Positions 58,823 to 64,000 of a DNA stretch of 64,000 bases are shown piece by piece. The stretch is from Lactiplantibacillus daoliensis (GTDB lineage: Bacteria > Bacillota > Bacilli > Lactobacillales > Lactobacillaceae): the NCBI RefSeq assembly GCF_005405005.1, contig NZ_BJDH01000001.1:62001-126000 (forward strand). Reading direction: 5' to 3'. Position 1 is the first letter of the stretch. Each line of letters starts with the position of its first letter. The position numbers and the translations under genes were made by a program. Below the pieces are notes generated by a model. The model did no database searches, was not told where the DNA came from, and saw nothing but the letters and a program-made list of their open reading frames with translations.

Positions 58823-58896
58823 TCGGGAAGACAGGATTCGAACCTGCGACCCCCTGGTCCCAAACCAGGTGCTCTACCAAGCTGAGCTACTTCCCG
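58823..58896 (-). tRNA. tRNA-Pro (TGG)
   Basis: 74-nt cloverleaf on minus, acceptor CGGGAAG/CTTCCCG, anticodon stem CCTGG/CCAGG with loop TTTGGGA. CCA not encoded. Confidence 0.97.
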
Positions 58897-58904
58897 ATAC
58901 TAAA

Positions 58905-58978
58905 TGCACCCAGTAGGAGTCGAACCTACAACCTTCTGATTCGTAGTCAGACACTCTATCCAATTGCGCTATGGGTGC
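58905..58978 (-). tRNA. tRNA-Arg (ACG)
   Basis: 74-nt cloverleaf on minus, acceptor GCACCCA/TGGGTGC, anticodon stem TCTGA/TCAGA with loop CTACGAA. The A34 is expected to be edited to inosine. CCA not encoded. Confidence 0.96.
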
Positions 58979-58988
58979 ATATTTAAAA

Positions 58989-59074
58989 TGCCGAGGACCG
59001 GGATCGAACCGGTACGGTTATCACTAACCGCAGGATTTTAAGTCCTGTGCGTCTGCCAATTCCGCCACCCCGGC
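58989..59074 (-). tRNA. tRNA-Leu (TAA)
   Basis: 86-nt class II tRNA on minus with a long variable arm (CGGTTA/TAACCG), acceptor GCCGGGG/CCTCGGC and anticodon loop CTTAAAA. CCA not encoded. Confidence 0.96.
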
Positions 59075-59082
59075 AAATTAAA

Positions 59083-59154
59083 AGCGGAAGACGAGATTCG
59101 AACTCGCGACCCCCACCATGGCAAGGTGATGTTCTACCACTGAACTACTTCCGC
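59083..59154 (-). tRNA. tRNA-Gly (GCC)
   Basis: 72-nt cloverleaf on minus, acceptor GCGGAAG/CTTCCGC, anticodon stem TCACC/GGTGG with loop TTGCCAT. The discriminator base is T, normal for glycine tRNAs. Confidence 0.97.
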
Positions 59155-59180
59155 ATAAAAACTATTAAATTGATGGAAAA

Positions 59181-59253
59181 TGCCGACTAGAGGATTCGAA
59201 CCTCCGACCTCCTCATTACTAGTGAGATGCTCTGCCAACTGAGCTAAGTCGGC
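59181..59253 (-). tRNA. tRNA-Thr (AGT)
   Basis: 73-nt cloverleaf on minus, acceptor GCCGACT/AGTCGGC, anticodon loop CTAGTAA. Confidence 0.96.
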
Positions 59254-59256
59254 ATG

Positions 59257-59338
59257 TGCGGGTGAAGGGACTCGAACCCCCACGTCGTAAGACACTAGAA
59301 CCTAAATCTAGCGCGTCTGCCAGTTCCGCCACACCCGC
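59257..59338 (-). tRNA. tRNA-Leu (TAG)
   Basis: 82-nt class II tRNA on minus, acceptor GCGGGTG/CACCCGC, anticodon stem CTAGA/TCTAG with loop TTTAGGT and a long variable arm. First gene of the tRNA operon; only three bases separate it from tRNA-Thr. Confidence 0.96.
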
Positions 59339-59498
59339 ATGATTAAACTAATCATGCCTTGTTGTCGAATCAGACAATGCTTACTGATAAGCCGTGACAA
59401 CTATTTAACTTTACCATCATGTTGAATAGCTGTCAACATGTTTTTAAATCTTTTTGGATAAATATACTTTTGAAACGCATATTTTTCCGACAAGAAAT

Positions 59499-59526
59499 AT
59501 TATAGCACTGCACGCAAAATTAGCAA
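59499..59526 (-). promoter_or_regulatory. Promoter of the tRNA operon
   Basis: On minus: TTGCTA (59526-59521), 16-bp spacer, perfect TATAAT (59504-59499), about 160 bp before the first tRNA. No other promoter is seen inside the cluster, so the seven tRNAs are probably one transcript. Confidence 0.75.
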
Positions 59527-59820
59527 ACCCCTAAATGAAATCTTTTTGACTCAAAAACGCGATTGACTCGCAGAATGCTGTTATTTCGCTGTTTTAGAAA
59601 CTAAATTAATTTTAACATCGGGATTAATACGGCCCAATCGCCTGGCTTTTTGAGTTTAAACCAGTCATTTACTCACAAAAATACTCAAAGCAGCTTGCCA
59701 TTTTGAGTAAAAGTTATCAAAACTTTTGCAAGAATACCCTGAATATATTCAATCAAGTTAGTTTTTTAGATAATCTGGTCACGATTCAGTTCATGAACGC
59801 GACCTACTAACAACGTAAAC
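59527..59820. other. Gene-free stretch between serS and the tRNA promoter
   Basis: No gene. Several copies of TTTTGAGT occur in both orientations (about 59647-59709), including an 8-bp inverted pair TTTACTCA/TGAGTAAA. Function unknown; it may be chance in AT-rich DNA. Confidence 0.4.
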
Positions 59821-59853
59821 AAAAAGAACCACCAATAATGGCGATTCTCTTTT
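59821..59853 (-). terminator. Terminator of serS
   Basis: On minus, AGAATCGCCA pairs with TGGTGGTTCT (two G-U) around TTAT and is followed by TTTTT. Confidence 0.85.
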
Positions 59854-59864
59854 AACAACCTATC

Positions 59865-61139
59865 CTAGTTTTTCGTAATCTTAGTCTTACCGTGCATGTA
59901 AGGCACCAAAACATCAGGAATCGTAATCGACCCATCGGCATTTTGATAGTTTTCCATGATGGCGGCAACTGTCCGACCAACAGCTAAGCCACTCCCATTT
60001 AATGTGTGCACAAATTGAAGCTTGCCATCGTCATCGCGATATTGGATATGCGCGCGCCGGGCTTGGAAATCAGTACAGTTTGAACAACTTGAGATTTCAC
60101 GATACTTGTTTTGTTCTGGGAACCAAACTTCCAAATCATGAGTCATCGCGGCCGTGAAACTCATGTCGCCAGAGGTTAATGTAATGACATGATATGGCAG
60201 TCCAAGCTTCTTCAATAATGATTCAGCATTATTGGTTAATTTTTCAAGTTCATCCCATGAATCTTCAGGCTTAGTGAATTTAACCATTTCAACCTTGTTG
60301 AATTGATGTAAACGAATCAAGCCTTTGGTATCACGACCGGCACTCCCCGCTTCTTCACGGAACGCTGGCGTTAAAGCGGTAAAGTAAACTGGCAATTTTT
60401 CGGCTGGAATCACTTCATCACGGTAATAGTTGACCAATGGCACTTCAGCAGTTGGAATCAAGCTCAAATCTTGCGTCGTAATCCGGAACGCATCATCCTT
60501 AAACTTAGGAAATTGACCGGTCCCATACATGGATTCGTCGGTCACCATATAAGGTGGCAACACTTCGGTATAGCCCTCTGCTTCATGCTGATCCAAGAAG
60601 AAATTATAAACGGCTCGTTCAAGTTTGGCGCCATCACCCATGTAGTACAAGAAACGGCTGCCGGAAACCTTGGCCCCACGCTCGAAATCTAAAATACCAA
60701 GGCTTTCACCGAGTTCCCAGTGTGCTTTAGGTTCAAAATCGAATTTACGGGGCGTACCGATACGACGTAGTTCAACCGAATCGTCTTCATTTAGGCTAAC
60801 TGGTACGTCTGGATGTGGCACATTTGGTAAATGAGCAGCCATATCTTGCACTTCAACTTCGGCTTTACGACGATCTTCATCCAAGGTTTTAATTTCAGCA
60901 CTAACTTTTTGCATTTCTGCAATTTGGGCACTGGCATCTTCCTTGTTACGTTTTAATTGTGAAATTTCACCGGAAACTTGATTCCGAGTCGATTTCAACT
61001 GTTCACTCTTGGCAATAAAGTCACGCCGATCAGCATCCGCTTTGATCAAAGCATCGATTTGTTCCGCTGGCACACCACGGTGCCCTAATTGTTCTTTAAA
61101 GAAATCTGGTTTTTGACGAATTTGTTTGACATCTAACAT
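59865..61139 (-). CDS. serS: Seryl-tRNA synthetase
   Basis: Class II synthetase charging tRNA-Ser. The 424 residues have an N-terminal helical hairpin that grips the tRNA-Ser long arm (about 30-100), then the catalytic core with motif 2 [21 protein letters not shown] near 270 and motif 3 [18 protein letters not shown] near 375. ATG 61139 follows AAGGAGG. Expression is controlled by the T-box just upstream. Confidence 0.98.
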   Translation of the reverse strand: MLDVKQIRQKPDFFKEQLGHRGVPAEQIDALIKADADRRDFIAKSEQLKSTRNQVSGEISQLKRNKEDASAQIAEMQKVSAEIKTLDEDRRKAEVEVQDMAAHLPNVPHPDVPVSLNEDDSVELRRIGTPRKFDFEPKAHWELGESLGILDFERGAKVSGSRFLYYMGDGAKLERAVYNFFLDQHEAEGYTEVLPPYMVTDESMYGTGQFPKFKDDAFRITTQDLSLIPTAEVPLVNYYRDEVIPAEKLPVYFTALTPAFREEAGSAGRDTKGLIRLHQFNKVEMVKFTKPEDSWDELEKLTNNAESLLKKLGLPYHVITLTSGDMSFTAAMTHDLEVWFPEQNKYREISSCSNCTDFQARRAHIQYRDDDGKLQFVHTLNGSGLAVGRTVAAIMENYQNADGSITIPDVLVPYMHGKTKITKN

Positions 61140-61168
61140 CTAAAAAATCCTCCTTAAAATTTGCAATC

Positions 61169-61374
61169 AAAAAAGCAGTCTCTACGCCCAAATTGGGACG
61201 AAGAAACTGCGATTCGCGGTACCACCCAAGTTCAGGATTACTAAGAATCCCACCCTCAAACGGATAACGGCTCTGCCGTGCAGTATTACCTGCCCACTTT
61301 GTCGCGTCGGAGTTTCGACATCCGGTTCACACCACCCACCGGTTCTCTGATTGTCTACTTAAAACGCGCCGTGT
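61169..61374 (-). promoter_or_regulatory. T-box riboswitch of serS
   Basis: The leader on minus contains a stem I region near 61345-61270 (AGAGAACCGGTGGGTGGTG, shown in part), the T-box sequence TGGGTGGTACCGCG (61228-61215), and a terminator (61210-61169) with a stem GCAGTTTCTTCGTCCCA/TGGGCGTAGAGACTGC and TTTTTT. Uncharged tRNA-Ser should stabilise the antiterminator and allow serS expression. I could not fix the specifier codon with confidence. Confidence 0.93.
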
Positions 61375-61402
61375 TTAATATTCTGCTATTACTATAAGGC
61401 AA
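61375..61402 (-). promoter_or_regulatory. Promoter of the serS T-box transcript
   Basis: On minus: TTGCCT (61402-61397), 16-bp spacer, TATTAA (61380-61375). It overlaps the end of the kinase gene. Confidence 0.55.
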
Positions 61403-62038
61403 CTAGGCTAAACTAGCAACCTTATCATCAATTAATTTAATAACTTGTTGACGTGCGGCTGGATCGGCCACAAAGTCAAGTTGATCACCATCGATTTGCA
61501 TCTTAGGACTGCGATCATAGTCAGCATACCATTGTGTGTAACGATCATTCAAGGTTTCATAATACTTATACAGATCTGGGTCTTGGTCAATTTGTTCATA
61601 TGAGCGTCCCCGCTTTTGAATCCGTTTTAACATCGTATCAAACGAAATATTAATATGGATTAATAAATCAGGACTCTTTTGGTGTTCAGCTTCTGGCAAT
61701 TCTTGCATCATATTTTTTAATAAGGAATCATAAATATCCACTTCCGTACTTGTTGCTCGGCCCAAGTCACCATTTAAATGGAATAACAAGGAATCTTCAA
61801 AAATCGAGCGATCCAAGACGTCAAGGTCATTGGAAAATGCGGATTTAATACTATCAAGTCGCTTATTTAAAAAATAAATTTGTAGCAAAAAAGCATATTT
61901 TTTAGGATCCTTATAGAATAATGGCAAAATGGGATTGTCATCGACCGATTCATAAAACGCTTTTGAACCGAAGTGATCGGCAACTAATTGCGTCAAACTG
62001 GTCTTACCAGCACCAATTGTTCCTGACATTACAAGCAT
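61403..62038 (-). CDS. Deoxynucleoside kinase (deoxyadenosine/deoxyguanosine type)
   Basis: Salvage kinase phosphorylating deoxynucleosides. From ATG 62038 (AAAGGAGAG upstream) it is 211 residues; an earlier frame opening at 62065 contains the ribosome site. P-loop SGTIGAGKTSL (about 5), the substrate motif FYESVDDNPILPLFY (about 29), LDRSIFEDSLLF with the DRS motif (about 75), and the lid KRIQKRGRSYEQ (about 134). Lactobacilli usually carry a dak/dgk pair; only one copy is here, and which base it prefers cannot be told. Confidence 0.92.
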   Translation of the reverse strand: MLVMSGTIGAGKTSLTQLVADHFGSKAFYESVDDNPILPLFYKDPKKYAFLLQIYFLNKRLDSIKSAFSNDLDVLDRSIFEDSLLFHLNGDLGRATSTEVDIYDSLLKNMMQELPEAEHQKSPDLLIHINISFDTMLKRIQKRGRSYEQIDQDPDLYKYYETLNDRYTQWYADYDRSPKMQIDGDQLDFVADPAARQQVIKLIDDKVASLA

Positions 62039-62141
62039 GGGGTTCTCTCCTTTATTCATGACCAATATTTCATCTGTTTATTAAAGCAACACTACATATT
62101 GTACGCACACCCTTGCTAAAATGCAATATCTGGTTACAAGA

Positions 62142-62902
62142 TTACTTTGCCGCTTTTTCGCGTGATTTTAATAATGAGATGTATTGTTCCAACGTTAAGT
62201 TGTGTTTAGTCATAAAGGCCGCACTCTTTTTGCCGACGTAACGAAAATACCAGGACTCATAGGTAATTCCGGTTGAAGCTTCGCCAGCTTTGGTAAATCG
62301 CAAGACGAAGCCGTAATCAGGTGCATGAGTAATTAACCATTTCTGACCGTCCGTCTGATCGGATTTTGAAAGTAACTGATTATCATTGTCGTTATACCAT
62401 TTCGTGTTCATAATATCCGCGGCCAAACCCGTCTGGTGTTCACTCGCTCGTGGCATTGCCACAAATTCTTTAGTCAGTTTCAACGCCTGCTTCTCACTTT
62501 TACCCTCATTTTCATAAGTCTGAATTGATTCCAAACCGTTTCTTGATCTGCAACTGACCGATACCCTGAAACCAATGTCGCTGGATAACCGGCTACTTTC
62601 GCTCCTTTCAAGAAGGCCGTTAGTGGTTTTAATGCTGAGGTTCGAATCGTCTGATTATCAAGAGTCGATTTGCTAAAGGTCAGCTCATTATGCTTATGCC
62701 ACTTATTGACCACGATTAAATCAGCATCCGTAGCAGTCACCCCTTTAGGTAACTCACTGATTAACTTTTCACGCTTGGTTTGTCCTCGGCTAATCTGCAC
62801 ACTGTGCGTGATTGCACTGCTCATTGAACTGAGCTCAGTGCAACCCGTCAATAATCCTGCCAGTGTTAACAGTGCCAGGCTCATTATCATTCTCTTTTTC
62901 AA
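62142..62902 (-). pseudogene. Frameshifted VanY/DdcY-type D-alanyl-D-alanine carboxypeptidase lipoprotein
   Basis: Two overlapping frames give one protein of about 250 residues. The first (62902 to about 62525) has a lipoprotein signal (LTLAGLLTGC) and the SGYRSVADQETVWNQ motif. The second (about 62530-62142) has SEHQTGLAADI, the zinc-binding SxHxxGxAxD motif, and the C-terminal ESWYFRYVG. A single-base shift near 62525 breaks the gene. The family motif is ExWHxRYVG, so the third zinc ligand, a histidine, is replaced by tyrosine (TAT) as well. Both changes point to loss of function, although the shift alone could be a sequencing error. Confidence 0.85.
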
Positions 62903-63011
62903 CTATGCTCGCTGCCTTTCTGTTGTCAGCGTAACATCATTTAACCAGTTTGCAATTACTCAACCTCTTTCTTTGAGACTTCTTAATGATAAGTTATTTT
63001 ATCTAACTACT

Positions 63012-63045
63012 AAAAAAGCGCCTGAACAATTTTGTCCAGACACTT
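63012..63045 (-). terminator. Terminator after the amino acid permease gene
   Basis: On minus, AGTGTCTGGACAA pairs with TTGTTCAGGCGCT (with G-U pairs), followed by TTTTTT. Confidence 0.8.
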
Positions 63046-63051
63046 CAACGA

Positions 63052-64000
63052 TTAATCGTCTAAATGGTGCTTCGAAAGATCCACTTCATCCAACGGAATC
63101 AATTTTGTATGATAACGAATCTTGTAATAGAAAAACAAAATAATAAATAATGGAATACTCATGTACGTTACTCCGATGGCTTGCCAATCCAAGGTTGCAA
63201 ATGAATGCAAGTCTTGACCAATGATAACGATCATACAGAGGAAGAAGGCAAACAACGGCCCAAATGGGAACAATTTTGCGTGATAACGTAACTCACTCAA
63301 TTTATGGCCTTGCTTAACAAAGGCTTGTCGGAACCGCAAGTGTGAAATCGCAATCCCCAACCAAGCGATAAAACCAGTTAAACCACTAGCGGAGACTAAG
63401 AAGATGTAAATCCGGTCACCAAACATGCTTGAGAGGAAGGTTAATAACCCAATAACGGTCGTCCCTAACAAAGCCATCACCGGAATCCCACGGCCATTGA
63501 CACGTCCAAAGGTTTTCGGAGCATAACCTTGTTTCGAAAGTGAGTAAAGCATCCGTGTCGACGCGTACATGCCTGAATTAGCGGCAGATAACACTGACGT
63601 TAAAATGACAGCGTTCATGACACTCGCAGCGGCTGCCAACCCGGCCTTTTTAAAGACTAACGTAAACGGACTGATGGCAATATCGGTTGCAGATGATCCT
63701 AATAAGTCCTTAGACGTATAAGGAATAATCGCCGCAATCACGAAAATCGCTAAGATATAAAATAATAAGATTCGCCAGAAGACCTGTTTGATGGCTGCTG
63801 GGATACTCTTTTCAGGCGTAGCAGATTCACCCGCCGTGATCCCAATCAATTCAGTTCCTTGAAATGAGAACCCAGCAACAACGAAAACACTTAAAATCGT
63901 TGGAATCCCACCAACAAAGGGTGCCTTTTTATACGTAAAGTTGCTGAGATCCGTGGCACTGCTCCCCATAATCCCAAAAATCGTCAAAACACCGACGACC
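63052..64000 (-). CDS. Amino acid permease of the APC family (LysP-like), partial
   Basis: At least 315 residues are visible; the frame is open to the window edge (VVGVLTIFG precedes the first internal start), so the N-terminal third is missing. About eight membrane helices remain. SFQGTELIGITAGESATPEKSIPAAIKQVFWRI is the conserved helix 6-loop region of the AAT family, with lysine-permease-like ITAGE. Substrate is probably lysine but not proven. Confidence 0.85.
   Translation of the reverse strand, partial: VVGVLTIFGIMGSSATDLSNFTYKKAPFVGGIPTILSVFVVAGFSFQGTELIGITAGESATPEKSIPAAIKQVFWRILLFYILAIFVIAAIIPYTSKDLLGSSATDIAISPFTLVFKKAGLAAAASVMNAVILTSVLSAANSGMYASTRMLYSLSKQGYAPKTFGRVNGRGIPVMALLGTTVIGLLTFLSSMFGDRIYIFLVSASGLTGFIAWLGIAISHLRFRQAFVKQGHKLSELRYHAKLFPFGPLFAFFLCMIVIIGQDLHSFATLDWQAIGVTYMSIPLFIILFFYYKIRYHTKLIPLDEVDLSKHHLDD

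Noticed and set aside
58693-59338. Repeated near-identical sequence as a possible CRISPR or repeat array
   Set aside because: The repeats are adjacent tRNA genes; no true CRISPR repeat-spacer pattern was found anywhere in the window.

Overview
The window comes from a lactic acid bacterium of the Lactiplantibacillus plantarum group. The evidence is a malolactic enzyme with a divergent LysR regulator, a wall-anchored adhesin with an LPQ-type sortase motif, a flavin-based extracellular electron transfer (EET) locus, a ctsR-clpC pair without mcsA/mcsB, and low-GC Firmicute ribosomal gene order. The species call is inference; no database search was possible. Most housekeeping genes are on the minus strand.

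Layout. (1) 1-4.7 kb: the start of a probable malate carrier gene, mleS, divergent mleR, a small unknown gene, a decayed metal-binding lipoprotein/SBP gene with no partner ABC genes, and a small membrane protein. (2) 4.7-9 kb: a 1418-residue surface protein with four CnaB-like repeats. (3) 9.3-13.6 kb: rpsI, rplM (probable L13 leader), truA and the energising module of an ECF vitamin transporter (ecfT, ecfA2, ecfA1). (4) 14-20.4 kb: the EET locus, with apbE and the FMN-binding protein pplA on minus, and ndh2, eetA, eetB and dmkB on plus. NADH electrons would pass from Ndh2 through a demethylmenaquinone pool to FMN on extracellular PplA; ApbE attaches the FMN. (5) 20.7-34.9 kb: the S10-spc-alpha ribosomal superoperon with secY, adk, infA and rpoA, driven by at least two readable promoters. 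(6) 35-39.4 kb: a gene-free region with structured elements, then fusA, rpsG, rpsL. (7) 39.5-52.4 kb: a prepilin peptidase, an endonuclease III homologue without the Fe-S cysteines, rpoC, rpoB with an attenuator-like leader, a TetR regulator, clpC and ctsR with a CtsR box. (8) 52.4-58.6 kb: an accessory 2-aminoethylphosphonate cluster (phnD-C-E-E, phnX-phnW) preceded by a PhoP-box-like array. (9) 58.7-64 kb: seven tRNA genes, serS under a T-box, a deoxynucleoside kinase, a frameshifted VanY-type carboxypeptidase gene and part of an amino acid permease.

The most unusual signal is a family of large intergenic fold-back elements (13.80-13.95, 35.27-35.40 and 56.34-56.50 kb). Stem sequences vary while pairing is kept, but all carry the same 12-nt hairpin loop (ACCGYWCTKTGG). 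G-U wobbles in two copies fall on the strand carrying that loop, suggesting an RNA. I recall that large cruciform-like intergenic supermotifs have been reported in L. plantarum, so the family may be known although its function is not. Other leads are a perfect 17-bp palindrome over the rpoB -35 box beside a TetR gene, the PhoP-like array before phnD, and a PplA without any cysteine. No CRISPR array, insertion sequence or prophage was seen.
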